Shown here: piece after piece, positions 1-8,467 of the stretch | Layout: each line of letters opens with the position of its first letter | Position numbering within the stretch: position 1 is the stretch's first letter | Assembly (NCBI GenBank): GCA_947476145.1 | Contig: CANJPH010000002.1 | Coordinates: 62,001 to 126,000 of the forward strand | Length of the DNA stretch: 64,000 nucleotides | Source: Bacteroidota bacterium | Lineage (GTDB): Bacteria; Bacteroidota; Bacteroidia; Chitinophagales; Chitinophagaceae | Reading direction: 5' to 3' | Notes under the pieces: model-generated | Database searches by the model: none | What the model was told of the DNA's origin: nothing | The model's input: the letters and a program-made list of their open reading frames with translations, nothing else | Position numbers and translations under genes: made by a program

Positions 1-1953
1 ATTGTCTTTTAATTGGATATGAATGATATCAATTAACTCTTTTTTTATTACTTTATCATTAATAGGCACCGCCACTTCAATGCGGTGGTCTAAATTTCTA
101 ACCATCCAGTCCGCACTAGAGATATACACTTTTTCATTACCGTTATTGTGAAATATCATCACCCTAGCATGTTCTAAGTATTGATCTACTATACTGATTG
201 CATTCAACTTTGCATTCATTTTGTCATTATTCACTTTTAAAGTGGTAATCCCTCTAATAATTAAATGTACTTCTACATTTTCCTTCGCTGCTTTATATAA
301 ATGCTCTATTAAGTTGATATCTGTTATTGAATTAAGCTTTATAATAATGGCAGCCTTCTTTCCTTTTTTAGCCAATAAAATTTCATTGTTTATGAATTCA
401 ATAATAGAATTCCTCATATTGATTGGCGAAACGAGTAGGTTGCGCATTTTTGCAATGGGCCTGTCTCCTTGTTGCCAATTTTCCAAGTAATTAAAAATAC
501 TGTTTGCCTCATTCATAATACTCGCCGAAGCAGTCAGTAAACAATGATCAGCATAAACTCTTGCTGTCTTTTCATTTAAATTACCTGTACTAATAAAGCC
601 ATATTTGACAAGTTTACCTTTTATCTTTTTTTGTATAACACACAATTTTGCATGCACTTTTTTATTAGGCACCCCTACTAGGACATGAATGCCCTCTTCT
701 TCCATAATGGTCTTCCATTCTAAATTTGCCTCTTCGTCAAAACGTGCCTTCAATTCTAAGAATACGGTCACCTGTTTACCGTTTCTAGCAGCATTGATAA
801 GTGCATTGATCACCTTAGAATTGCTTGCTAAACGGTACGCAGTTATTTTGATACTTGTAACGGCATCGTCCATGGCTGCTTCTCTTAACATATCTATGAT
901 AGGATCATAAGTATGATATGGAAAATGCAACATCACATCCTTATTTAGTACGACATCGGAAATCAAATCTTTTTTCTTAAAATCAGGATGTATTAAAGCA
1001 GCAGGTCGATTATTTTTTACGGGTATAACATTTGGGAAATCCATAAAATGTCTAAAATTATGAATATGCCCACCAGGGATAATGCTGCTTTTACGAGACA
1101 GTTTTAATTTTTGTATTAAGAATTCTAACATTTCCGCATTCATTTCTTTTTCATATACAAAACGAACAGGCTTTCCTTTGCGACGATTTTTAATCCCTTT
1201 AGAAATTTTATCAATAAAATTAATACCAATTTCTTGGTCCAAGTCTATTTCAGCGTCTTTGGTTATTTTAAAAATATGGGCTTCAAACTTATTAAATTTA
1301 AAATGGGAAAAAATAAAAGGCAGATTAAAACGTATCAAATCTTCTACTAGTATAATGCTTGCTGTGCCTGCCTTTGAGGGTAACTGAATAAATCTTCCTA
1401 TAGAACGTGATGGCACTTCGATTAGTGAAAACTTTTGATTATAGGCATTGTTTTTATTACTCATTACAATAGCTAAATACAAACTCTTATCTCTCAAATA
1501 GGGTAGCTCAGGTACATTTTCTATCATTAACGGTATAATGTAGGGCCTTACTATATCGTCAAAATATTGCTTTACAAATTGTTTTTGCTCGATGGTTATT
1601 TTTTTGTCATCTACCAAAAACACTTTGTTGAGTTTTAGCTCCTTATTGATATTTAGCCAAATGCGGTTAAATTCATTTTGTTGCTTTAATACGATAGTTT
1701 GTATAAGATCTAATACCTGCTGAGGACTTTCTATTAAGTCCATATTAAGAATATGTCCCTTTTTGTTTGCAAACTCAGACATCCTTTTTAAAGTGGCCAC
1801 ACGTACTCTAAAAAATTCGTCTAAATTATTAGAAAAGATGCCTAAAAAACGCACCCTGTCACTTAAAGAAACAGTAGGATCGTTTGCTTCTTGTAAAACG
1901 CGTCCATTAAAACTTAGCCAACTAATATCTCTTGCAATAAATCTATCTTTCAT
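1..1953 (-). CDS. ppk1: Polyphosphate kinase 1 (3' end outside window)
   Basis: Transfers the terminal phosphate of ATP to growing polyphosphate chains, reversibly. The ORF track misses this gene because the frame runs off the left edge, but the minus strand is open for 651 codons from ATG 1953. The N-terminus reads FIARDISWLSFN as in PPK1. The phospho-acceptor histidine lies in HAKLCVI at residue 434, close to E. coli His435. TGNLNEKTARVYADH and SADWM follow, and the visible end (IIHIQLKDN) is near the family C-terminus, so only about 40 residues are missing. It diverges from the LpxH-like gene across 107 bp. The family assignment is secure. Confidence 0.95.
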   Translation of the reverse strand, partial: MKDRFIARDISWLSFNGRVLQEANDPTVSLSDRVRFLGIFSNNLDEFFRVRVATLKRMSEFANKKGHILNMDLIESPQQVLDLIQTIVLKQQNEFNRIWLNINKELKLNKVFLVDDKKITIEQKQFVKQYFDDIVRPYIIPLMIENVPELPYLRDKSLYLAIVMSNKNNAYNQKFSLIEVPSRSIGRFIQLPSKAGTASIILVEDLIRFNLPFIFSHFKFNKFEAHIFKITKDAEIDLDQEIGINFIDKISKGIKNRRKGKPVRFVYEKEMNAEMLEFLIQKLKLSRKSSIIPGGHIHNFRHFMDFPNVIPVKNNRPAALIHPDFKKKDLISDVVLNKDVMLHFPYHTYDPIIDMLREAAMDDAVTSIKITAYRLASNSKVINALINAARNGKQVTVFLELKARFDEEANLEWKTIMEEEGIHVLVGVPNKKVHAKLCVIQKKIKGKLVKYGFISTGNLNEKTARVYADHCLLTASASIMNEANSIFNYLENWQQGDRPIAKMRNLLVSPINMRNSIIEFINNEILLAKKGKKAAIIIKLNSITDINLIEHLYKAAKENVEVHLIIRGITTLKVNNDKMNAKLNAISIVDQYLEHARVMIFHNNGNEKVYISSADWMVRNLDHRIEVAVPINDKVIKKELIDIIHIQLKDN

Positions 1954-1972
1954 AATGAGTCCAATAACAATA

Positions 1973-2001
1973 CGAATTTACAATTCTACCATAAGTTACA
2001 A
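1973..2001 (-). promoter_or_regulatory. Putative ppk1 promoter
   Basis: Minus-strand TTG, 18-nt spacer, then TAAATTCG, a one-mismatch version of the Bacteroidota -7 box TAnnTTTG. The predicted transcription start lies about 16 nt before the ppk1 ATG, the same leader length as at several other promoters in this window. Confidence 0.5.
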
Positions 2002-2060
2002 CCTAAGTTAATTAAGTTAATAATTAATTAATATTCGCGAAACAATCTGGTAATACGTAT

Positions 2061-2930
2061 ATGCGTATTTTACATAAACCACTACCCATGGAAAAACGTA
2101 AAATTGATGTTTGCGTTGTAAGCGATGTTCATTTAGGCACATTTGGATGTCAGGCCAAAGAAATCCTCAACTATTTAAGAAGCATCCAGCCCACCACCTT
2201 AATTCTAAATGGTGATATTATTGATATCTGGCAATTTAGTAAACGATTTTTTCCAGCTAGTCATATGGCTGTGATCAAAGAGATATTTAATATGGCCAGT
2301 AAGGGAACAAAAGTCGTCTACATTACCGGTAATCATGATGAGGCATTACGAAAATACGCCGATTTTGAAATGGGGAATATTCAATTGACAGATAAGATCG
2401 TGTTTGAAATAAATGGCGAAAAAAACTGGGTATTTCATGGGGATGTATTTGATAGAACTACCAAAGGAAGCGCTAAAATACTGGCTAAACTAGGCGGCTA
2501 TGGCTATGATTTATTAATTGTATTAAATAGCCTGTTTAACTGGATTTCAAGGATCATGGGAAGGGAGAAGATGAGTTTTAGCAAGAAGGTGAAAAATGGC
2601 GTTAAACAAGCCGTTTCATGGGTAGGTAATTTTGAACAAACCGCTGCTGAATTGGCTATTGCAAATGGGTATCAGTATGTGATTTGTGGACATATTCACC
2701 AACCCCAACAAAGGGTAGTTACTACTGACAAAGGGTCGGTTACGTATTTAAACAGTGGGGACTGGATTGAAAACTCCACTTCCTTAGAATATTATGATAA
2801 TGCATGGCATCTATTTCAATATGACCCTAAGCAATTTGAACATGTTTCATCTCAAAAAATTAAAATCGTGCATTTGAATACGGAATTAAATGTAATGACT
2901 AGCGAAGTTGCTTTTCAGGTTTCGCTTTAA
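2061..2930 (+). CDS. LpxH-like UDP-2,3-diacylglucosamine diphosphatase family metallophosphoesterase
   Basis: Calcineurin-type metallophosphoesterase. The metal-binding blocks appear in order: SDVHLG (21-26), GDIID (51-55), GNHD (90-93), HGD (126-128) and CGHIHQP (from residue 209). The spacing matches the family of LpxH, which hydrolyses UDP-2,3-diacylglucosamine to lipid X in lipid A synthesis. Bacteroidota often carry a second paralogue beside a glycosyltransferase, as here (next gene 12 bp downstream), so a role in some other envelope glycolipid is possible. Met10 (2088) is an alternative start that keeps the whole domain. The phosphoesterase call is firm; the exact substrate is not shown. 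Confidence 0.82.
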   Translation: MRILHKPLPMEKRKIDVCVVSDVHLGTFGCQAKEILNYLRSIQPTTLILNGDIIDIWQFSKRFFPASHMAVIKEIFNMASKGTKVVYITGNHDEALRKYADFEMGNIQLTDKIVFEINGEKNWVFHGDVFDRTTKGSAKILAKLGGYGYDLLIVLNSLFNWISRIMGREKMSFSKKVKNGVKQAVSWVGNFEQTAAELAIANGYQYVICGHIHQPQQRVVTTDKGSVTYLNSGDWIENSTSLEYYDNAWHLFQYDPKQFEHVSSQKIKIVHLNTELNVMTSEVAFQVSL

Positions 2931-2942
2931 GTTAATTGATTC

Positions 2943-3950
2943 ATGAAAATATTTTATGCAATTCAAGGCACGGGAAATGGCCATTTAAGTAGGGCTGTAG
3001 AATTGTATCCTTTTTTGAAAAAATATGGAGAAATTGATTTCTTTTTAAGTGGGAGTAATACGAATCTTAAAAATAGTCTACCCATAAAATATACGAGTAA
3101 GGGTGTGAGTTTGTTTTATAAGCATACTGGGGGACTCGATTATATTAAAATTTTACGCTCCTTATCTTTTAGTGTATTTAGTGAGGCTAGGTCTTTGCCT
3201 ATTGAAGATTACGACTTAGTCATTAACGATTTTGATTTTATTACTTCCTTAGCCTGCTCGATAAAAAAAATTCCTTGTGTGCATTTTGGTCATCAAGCAA
3301 GCTTTCAGAGTAAAAGCACTCCAAGGCCTCACAAAAAAGACGTAATTGGGATTTTAATACTTGAAAAATTTGTAAAAAGTAAATCACATTTTGGACTACA
3401 TTTTGAAAGCTATGATCATCATATTTATAACCCTATTATTAAGGAAGATATTATTAAAGCCAACCCCATAAATGAAGGGCATATTACAGTATATCTGCCT
3501 CAGTATGCTACACTTCACTTAGAGGCCCATTTTCTTAAACAATCAAATTATCATTTTGAAGTTTTCTCAAAAGAGTTTGATCAAATTACTTGCAAAAAAA
3601 ATATAACCTACTTCCCCATTCATAATGAACAGTTTACTAGAAGTTTAATTAGGTGTTATGGCATTATTACGGCAGGTGGATTTGAAACCCCAGCGGAGGC
3701 CATGTATATGAATAAAAAAGTGTTAAGTATACCCATAAAGAATCATTACGAGCAAGCTTGCAATGCCGCTGCCCTTGAAAAACTGGGGGTTATGGTAATA
3801 AAAAAGGTAGACGAAAATTTTGAACAATATTTTAAACAATGGATTACGGAGAAAAAAGCAATAAAACTGAACTTGAAACATAGTACTGCTGATATTGTTG
3901 AAATGCTCATAAAATCCAATCAAACCACCAAACATGTATACCATTCTTAA
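2943..3950 (+). CDS. Glycosyltransferase of the MJ1255/VC2487-like family
   Basis: Predicted GT-B-type glycosyltransferase, 335 aa. The N-terminal glycine loop GTGNGHLSRA (residues 9-18) resembles MurG and UDP-glucosyltransferases. A C-terminal ITAGGFETPAEAMYMNKKVL segment fits the sugar-nucleotide site, and a conserved HYEQACNA follows. It has no signal peptide or membrane span, so it is probably cytosolic or peripheral. It starts 12 bp after the phosphoesterase and overlaps the next gene by 17 bp, giving a three-gene operon. Joint work on an envelope glycolipid is inference; donor and acceptor are unknown. Confidence 0.75.
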   Translation: MKIFYAIQGTGNGHLSRAVELYPFLKKYGEIDFFLSGSNTNLKNSLPIKYTSKGVSLFYKHTGGLDYIKILRSLSFSVFSEARSLPIEDYDLVINDFDFITSLACSIKKIPCVHFGHQASFQSKSTPRPHKKDVIGILILEKFVKSKSHFGLHFESYDHHIYNPIIKEDIIKANPINEGHITVYLPQYATLHLEAHFLKQSNYHFEVFSKEFDQITCKKNITYFPIHNEQFTRSLIRCYGIITAGGFETPAEAMYMNKKVLSIPIKNHYEQACNAAALEKLGVMVIKKVDENFEQYFKQWITEKKAIKLNLKHSTADIVEMLIKSNQTTKHVYHS

Positions 3951-4278
3951 TCAAAAAGATGAAGCAGTAGCCTATATTCAGAATATGATGATCATGGATC
4001 TGAATCAAGAGCAGGTGCATGGTATTTTGATAGGAGATTGTTTTTTTGGCAAAAAAAATCACATCATTGGAAAAATATTTAACAACACTGCCTATTTAAT
4101 TAATGGGGAAATAGCGGGTAAGGTGGTGTTGAATACAGCATATAAGAATATTGCGCTCAAGAAAACACATATGCAAGCTGCTTGGGATATATTATCTAAT
4201 ATAAAGGATCATACTAGTCCATGGATTGTTGAAACGAAAAAATGGACAGTGAAGCCTTTTCTATTTCACCTACTATAA
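3934..4278 (+). CDS. Hypothetical protein, last gene of the phosphoesterase-glycosyltransferase operon
   Basis: A 114-aa protein I do not recognise. It is mixed alpha/beta with no signal peptide, membrane span or cysteine-rich motif. It contains GDCFFGKKNHIIGKIFNNT followed by INGEIAGKVV, which look like beta-strand turns. Its start overlaps the glycosyltransferase 3' end by 17 bp, typical of translational coupling. It ends only 17 bp before the convergent arsC stop codon. The overlap and the adjacent position argue that it is expressed; its function is unknown. Confidence 0.6.
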   Translation: MYTILNQKDEAVAYIQNMMIMDLNQEQVHGILIGDCFFGKKNHIIGKIFNNTAYLINGEIAGKVVLNTAYKNIALKKTHMQAAWDILSNIKDHTSPWIVETKKWTVKPFLFHLL

Positions 4279-4295
4279 TCTTATCGGAAAAGGGA

Positions 4296-4715
4296 CTAAA
4301 CAAAAATATACTTTTCGGAAAAATTATGGCAATAGTCCTTAATCATATTTTGTACTAATCTAAATTCATTCATCACTTCTTCCTCTGTGCCTATTGCTTT
4401 TGCTGGATCGGGAAAGTTGTAGTGTAATTTTAAAGCCTTGGTTGGAAAATAGGGACAACGTTCTTTTGCGTTGTCGCAAACAGTAATCACATAATCAAAA
4501 TCTATCCCAAAATATTCAGTAATATTATTGGAGGTATGCCCTGAAATATCAATCCCATCCTCTTTCATAATTGCAATAGCTTTAGGATTGACTCCATGCG
4601 TTTCCACTCCTGCAGAATATACATTTGCTTTTCCTTTAGCCATGGCAGCTAAATAACCATGTGCAATTTGACTGCGACAACTATTGCCTGTACATAATAC
4701 TATAATGTTTTTCAT
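4296..4715 (-). CDS. arsC: Thioredoxin-coupled arsenate reductase (low-MW phosphatase fold)
   Basis: Reduces arsenate to arsenite in the cytosol. The phosphatase P-loop CTGNSCRS (Cys8 to Arg14) is at the N-terminus. VCDNAKERCP supplies the two further cysteines that, in the thioredoxin-linked family (S. aureus pI258 type), pass the disulfide outward. The length of 139 aa is normal. It starts 15 bp after arsM on the same strand as the third gene of arsR-arsM-arsC. Its product, arsenite, is the substrate of the upstream methyltransferase. Confidence 0.93.
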   Translation of the reverse strand: MKNIIVLCTGNSCRSQIAHGYLAAMAKGKANVYSAGVETHGVNPKAIAIMKEDGIDISGHTSNNITEYFGIDFDYVITVCDNAKERCPYFPTKALKLHYNFPDPAKAIGTEEEVMNEFRLVQNMIKDYCHNFSEKYIFV

Positions 4716-4730
4716 AAAATTTATTAAATA

Positions 4731-5570
4731 TTAGCAACAACCAGATCCTGGAGCGCATGCAGCTATTGGTTTTTCAGCATATACTGTTACTGAAAAAATT
4801 CCTAAATCAGATTGATTGAATTTTGCAATTTCAGCATCCGATAAATAATTTTTCAAAATATCATTCGGGATCACAATGGGCTTTTCTTTTTGCAACATCA
4901 CATTTTTAAATCCGCAAGCATTGATCAATTCTAAATACACTTCTTTTTGAATAGCACCGCTCACACAACCTGCATACATTTCGGCTGCATTGCGTAATTC
5001 GTTTGGTAAAGCACCCACCAACACCACATCTGAAATGCTAAAGTGCCCACCTGGCTTTAAGACTCTATAAATATCTGTTAATACTGCATGCTTATTGGGT
5101 ACTAAATTTAAAACACAGTTACTCACTACCACATCAGCAACATTATCAGTGATGGGCATATTTTCAATATCCCCTTGCCTAAATTCAACGTTATTATATC
5201 CCATCTTTTCTGCGTTAGCTCTTGCTTTCTCTATCATGGCAGGTGTAAAATCTACTCCAATTACTTTTCCTGCCGCACCCGTACTTCTTCTTGCAACAAA
5301 ACAATCATTTCCAGCTCCTGATCCTAAATCCACCACCACATTTCCTTCTTTAATTTTTGCAAACTCAGTTGGTAAACCACAGCCTAATCCCAAATCAGCA
5401 TCCGCTACATAACCCTCCATTTTTGTATAATCATCGGACATAATATTATATATTTCGGTACTGCATCCACCTGCACCACAACAAGAAGACATATTGGTTT
5501 CTTTATCCTGTAAAGCAATTTCACTATACTTTGCTTTTACAATTTCTTTTAGTTCTAATTCTGTTTTCAT
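4731..5570 (-). CDS. arsM: Arsenite S-adenosylmethionine methyltransferase
   Basis: Methylates As(III) to volatile or less retained methylarsenicals. The SAM-binding motif VVDLGSGAGNDCF lies at residues 78-90. Family cysteines that bind As(III) are visible in GLGCGLP (Cys64), MYAGCVSGA and NACGFKNV. An N-terminal SSCCGAGGC and a C-terminal GSGCC add more thiols. At 279 aa it matches bacterial ArsM. It sits 22 bp after arsR and 15 bp before arsC. No arsenite efflux gene (acr3 or arsB) lies nearby, so methylation appears to be the local detoxification route. Confidence 0.93.
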   Translation of the reverse strand: MKTELELKEIVKAKYSEIALQDKETNMSSCCGAGGCSTEIYNIMSDDYTKMEGYVADADLGLGCGLPTEFAKIKEGNVVVDLGSGAGNDCFVARRSTGAAGKVIGVDFTPAMIEKARANAEKMGYNNVEFRQGDIENMPITDNVADVVVSNCVLNLVPNKHAVLTDIYRVLKPGGHFSISDVVLVGALPNELRNAAEMYAGCVSGAIQKEVYLELINACGFKNVMLQKEKPIVIPNDILKNYLSDAEIAKFNQSDLGIFSVTVYAEKPIAACAPGSGCC

Positions 5571-5592
5571 AATATTTATTTTAGTAATTTAA

Positions 5593-5907
5593 TTAACAAC
5601 ATTTTTTTGTATTTGTGTAAGCATCAAATATTTTATTAAACAATACCCCCATTTTTGTCCAGTTAGTATCATCAATACAGTAACAGGTTTTAACGCCACT
5701 AATTTCACCTTTAATAATACCAGCTGCTTTTAATTCTTTTAAATGCTGCGAAACTGTACTTTGAGATAATGGTAATTCTTCCACAATATCACCACATATA
5801 CAGGTACTTTTTTTTAACAAAATCGAAATAATCGCTACCCTTGCTGGGTGTCCCATTGCTTTTGCAAATTTTGCAATTTGCTCTTCTTTGTTTGTATAGG
5901 TTGACAT
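5593..5907 (-). CDS. arsR: ArsR/SmtB-family arsenic-responsive repressor
   Basis: Winged-helix repressor, 104 aa. The As(III)/metal site is STCICGDI (Cys36 and Cys38) at the start of helix alpha-3, followed by the recognition helix SQSTVSQHLKEL. A C-terminal CC pair could add a thiol ligand. It is the first gene of arsRMC, and its ATG lies 10 bp from a perfect inverted repeat that overlaps the predicted -7 box. This supports autorepression relieved by arsenite binding; the repression mechanism is family knowledge. Confidence 0.93.
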   Translation of the reverse strand: MSTYTNKEEQIAKFAKAMGHPARVAIISILLKKSTCICGDIVEELPLSQSTVSQHLKELKAAGIIKGEISGVKTCYCIDDTNWTKMGVLFNKIFDAYTNTKKCC

Positions 5908-5916
5908 GGTAATCTA

Positions 5917-5938
5917 TTAATCGTAAAATTACGATTAA
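5917..5938. promoter_or_regulatory. ArsR operator: perfect 10-bp inverted repeat
   Basis: TTAATCGTAA, a 2-bp AA centre, then TTACGATTAA. The two arms are exact reverse complements. It lies between the arsR start codon and the -33 element and covers the predicted -7 box, so bound ArsR would block RNA polymerase. Confidence 0.85.
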
Positions 5939-5954
5939 CTTTTATACTACCCAA
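5924..5954 (-). promoter_or_regulatory. Putative arsRMC promoter
   Basis: Minus-strand TTG, 20-nt spacer, then TAATTTTA (one mismatch to TAnnTTTG). The -7 element lies inside the ArsR operator. The predicted leader is about 13 nt. Confidence 0.6.
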
Positions 5955-5992
5955 TAATTTTTTTATTTATTTTTACAAACTGACAATAGTCA

Positions 5993-6024
5993 TAAAAAAA
6001 AGCCTAGTCTTTTGGACTAGGCTT
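5993..6024 (-). terminator. Intrinsic terminator of ald
   Basis: A perfect 10-bp stem, AAGCCTAGTC paired with GACTAGGCTT, with a 5-nt loop. On the minus strand it is followed by a run of T. It lies 26 bp past the ald stop codon and before the arsR promoter, insulating the ars operon. Confidence 0.88.
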
Positions 6025-6049
6025 AAATCGTATAAAAACTATTTAAAAA

Positions 6050-7138
6050 TTAAGCTGCTGTAAATGCTTCCGAAACGCCCTTATGTAAAATCTTACCCGC
6101 TCGAATATTCAACCCTTTTGCTAAAGCAGGGCTTTCGGCACAAGCTTTTTCCCATCCTTTGTTGGCAATAGAAATGGCATATGGCAAAGTGGCTTGTGTT
6201 AAAGCGCGTGTACTAGTTTGAGGAACTGCTCCAGGCATATTGGCCACGCAATAATGAATTACATTGTCAATAGTAAATACCGGATTTTCATGTGTGGTTG
6301 GTTTACAAGTTTCAATACATCCACCCTGATCCACTGCCACATCCACGATTACCGAACCCGCCTCCATTAATTTTAAATCTGCTTTCTTTACCAAGTGCGG
6401 TGCTTTTGCGCCGTGAAGTAAAACGGCACCCACTAATAAATCCGTGGTCGGTAATTTTTCTTTAATGGCTAATAAAGTAGAATATTGTGTTACCACATTT
6501 GCTGGCATTACATCACTTAAATATCTTAATCTAGCTAAGTTAGTATCCATAATTGTAACATTGGCACCTAAACCTGCAGCCATTTTAGCTGCTTGTGTAC
6601 CTACAATACCACCACCTATAATTAATACTTCTGCTGGCTTCACACCCGGCACGCCACCTAATAATTTTCCTTTGCCACCAAATGGTTTTCCTAAATAGTA
6701 GGCGCCAACATTAATGGCCATTCTTCCTGCTACTTCGGACATAGGAACCAATAATGGTAAAGAGGCGTCTGCTAATTCTACGGTTTCATAGGCAATACAA
6801 ACTGCATGCGTTTTTATCATAGCGTCTGTTAATTCCTTAGAAGCTGCAAAATGGAAATAGGTAAATAATATTTGACCCGACTTAATATATGGGAACTCAA
6901 CGGCCAATGGTTCTTTTACTTTAATAATCATCTCTGCAATCTCATATACTTCTTTAGCAGTGTTTAAAATTTTTGCACCTACCTCTATATAGGCTTCGTC
7001 TGAGAACCCCGAACCCGCACCTGCGTTGGTTTCAATATAAACCTCATGTCCTTGTCTTACGAGTGCATCTACACCTTCGGGCGTTACTCCCACTCTGTAT
7101 TCTTGTATCTTGATTTCTTTTGGGCAACCTATTATCAT
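6050..7138 (-). CDS. ald: Alanine dehydrogenase
   Basis: NAD-dependent interconversion of L-alanine with pyruvate and ammonia. The protein begins with the family signature MIIGCPKEIK. Catalytic residues are visible as Lys75 (KVKEP) and His96 (FTYFHFAA), at the numbering known for the family. A Rossmann fold starts at VLIIGGGIVGTQAAKMAA (171-188). The length of 362 aa is normal. It diverges from an Lrp/AsnC regulator, an arrangement in which the regulator often controls ald (as AldR does in mycobacteria). A strong terminator follows the gene. Confidence 0.95.
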   Translation of the reverse strand: MIIGCPKEIKIQEYRVGVTPEGVDALVRQGHEVYIETNAGAGSGFSDEAYIEVGAKILNTAKEVYEIAEMIIKVKEPLAVEFPYIKSGQILFTYFHFAASKELTDAMIKTHAVCIAYETVELADASLPLLVPMSEVAGRMAINVGAYYLGKPFGGKGKLLGGVPGVKPAEVLIIGGGIVGTQAAKMAAGLGANVTIMDTNLARLRYLSDVMPANVVTQYSTLLAIKEKLPTTDLLVGAVLLHGAKAPHLVKKADLKLMEAGSVIVDVAVDQGGCIETCKPTTHENPVFTIDNVIHYCVANMPGAVPQTSTRALTQATLPYAISIANKGWEKACAESPALAKGLNIRAGKILHKGVSEAFTAA

Positions 7139-7152
7139 TGTATTTTATTTTA

Positions 7153-7252
7153 TTACTGTATAAAGTTCACTAAAAAGAAAATATTCTGCATAGTTATCAT
7201 AAATACAGTAAAATATACTAATAAATACGTTATATATAGAAAATTACAGTAA
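7153..7252. promoter_or_regulatory. Three TACAGTAA sites between ald and the Lrp-type regulator
   Basis: TTACTGTA at 7153-7160 and its reverse complement TACAGTAA at 7204-7211 and 7245-7252. Start-to-start spacings are 51 and 41 bp, close to whole turns of the helix (about 5 and 4). This suggests binding of an oligomeric Lrp-type regulator on one face of the DNA. The sites are seen; the binding protein is inferred. Confidence 0.5.
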
Positions 7253-7257
7253 ATTCG
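7250..7257 (+). promoter_or_regulatory. Putative -7 box of the Lrp-type regulator
   Basis: TAAATTCG, one mismatch from TAnnTTTG and identical to the ppk1 box. It overlaps the last TACAGTAA site, which would fit autoregulation. No clear -33 element was seen. Confidence 0.35.
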
Positions 7258-7307
7258 GGGCTTAATTACCTGATTTACCGAAATAATTACGTTTTCAAAT
7301 TTTGAGT

Positions 7308-7766
7308 ATGAATTTAGATAGTATTGACTTAGCCATTTTAAGCATCCTGCAAAAAAATGCATTAGCCACTTTAAAGGATATTAGCGCCGAAATTAATTTA
7401 TCGGTGAGCCCTACGCATGATAGAATAAAAAGATTAGAAGCGGATGGGGTCATTGCGAGTTATGTGGCCTTAATTAATAGAAAAAAAATTGACTTAGGCA
7501 TGGTGGTTTTTTGCCACGTTACATTGGATAAACAAACCAAAAATAATTTTGCCGAGTTTGAGCAAATTATTTTAAAGTTTGATGAAGTTATTTCCTGTAG
7601 TTTGGTTTCCGGCAGTTTTGATTATTATTTAAAAGTGGTGACCAAAGATGTGGAGACCTATAATAAATTTTACCAGGAAAAATTAGCAGTGCTTCCCATG
7701 GTAGCGCATATTAATAGCTTATTTGTAATGGATGAAATTAAAACCACAACAGCATTGCCGCTATAG
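7308..7766 (+). CDS. Lrp/AsnC-family transcriptional regulator
   Basis: A 152-aa feast/famine regulator. The N-terminal helix-turn-helix contains NLDSIDLAILSILQKNA and LSVSPTHDRIKRLEADGVI. The C-terminal RAM ligand domain includes SCSLVSGSFDYYLKVVTKD. The track begins at TTG 7302; ATG 7308 gives the usual family N-terminus and is preferred. It diverges from ald with repeated TACAGTAA sites between, so alanine-responsive control of ald and of itself is the natural inference. The true effector is not shown. Confidence 0.9.
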   Translation: MNLDSIDLAILSILQKNALATLKDISAEINLSVSPTHDRIKRLEADGVIASYVALINRKKIDLGMVVFCHVTLDKQTKNNFAEFEQIILKFDEVISCSLVSGSFDYYLKVVTKDVETYNKFYQEKLAVLPMVAHINSLFVMDEIKTTTALPL

Positions 7767-7826
7767 TTGTGTATATCTTATTCCGCTCATTTTTAAATTT
7801 ATAATACCCATTTTTTAATATTTTTT

Positions 7827-8441
7827 ATGTACAATATTCCTCATTTTAAAGCCAACAATGATCAGGAAGTTCTTGACTTTATGCAAGCCAATCCTTTTGT
7901 AACCATTTGTGGAGTGGACGCTAATGGATTTCCAGTAGCTACGCATATACCGATACTCATTAAAATAGAAAATGAAATTATTACCATCAGTGGACATATG
8001 ATGCGCAAGCAGGATCATACCGCTGCATTTGAGCTTAACAAAAATGTGCTGGTCATTTTTTCTGCCCCATCTGCATTTGTAAGTGCCAATTGGTACACTA
8101 CAAAAAATATGGGGAGTACTTGGAACTACCAAACCGTTCACGCGCGCGGAATTTTAGATATTAAAGACGAAGCGCATTTGCGAAATTTATTAACCGAGTT
8201 GACTTTACATTTTGAAAAAGATGCGGAATCGCCTACGCAAGTAAAAAATTTATCGGAAGAATATATGCAACAAAACATAAAAGCCATATACTCCTTTGAT
8301 ATTGTGGTTACAGACTTGCAGCATGTTTTCAAGCTCAGTCAAAACAGAGATGAAATCTCACATGCAAATATTAAAGCTGAATTAAACAAAGGGGATGCAG
8401 CTTGTAAGCATATGGCTGCTGCGATGGGGCGCAAAGAATAA
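7827..8441 (+). CDS. PaiB-like FMN-binding protein
   Basis: A 204-aa protein of the FMN-binding split-barrel PaiB family. The N-terminus MYNIPHFKANNDQEVLDFMQ, a central GHMMRKQDHTAAF and SAPSAFVSANWYTTK are family hallmarks. In Bacillus, PaiB affects sporulation and protease genes, but many relatives are probably flavin enzymes rather than DNA-binding regulators, and no helix-turn-helix is visible here. It stands alone, convergent with the VOC gene 26 bp away. Confidence 0.85.
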   Translation: MYNIPHFKANNDQEVLDFMQANPFVTICGVDANGFPVATHIPILIKIENEIITISGHMMRKQDHTAAFELNKNVLVIFSAPSAFVSANWYTTKNMGSTWNYQTVHARGILDIKDEAHLRNLLTELTLHFEKDAESPTQVKNLSEEYMQQNIKAIYSFDIVVTDLQHVFKLSQNRDEISHANIKAELNKGDAACKHMAAAMGRKE

Positions 8442-8467
8442 TTACTTGTAGTAAAAAAGTAAAATAT

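Noticed and set aside
221-2011. Plus-strand ORFs at 221-490, 689-910, 1082-1387 and 1763-2011
   Set aside because: They lie antisense to ppk1, which is open across the whole interval on the minus strand and matches the family throughout.
4296-5938. Recent horizontal transfer of the ars operon
   Set aside because: No mobile genes, att-like repeats or tRNA flank it, and the AT-rich codon use looks like that of the neighbours.
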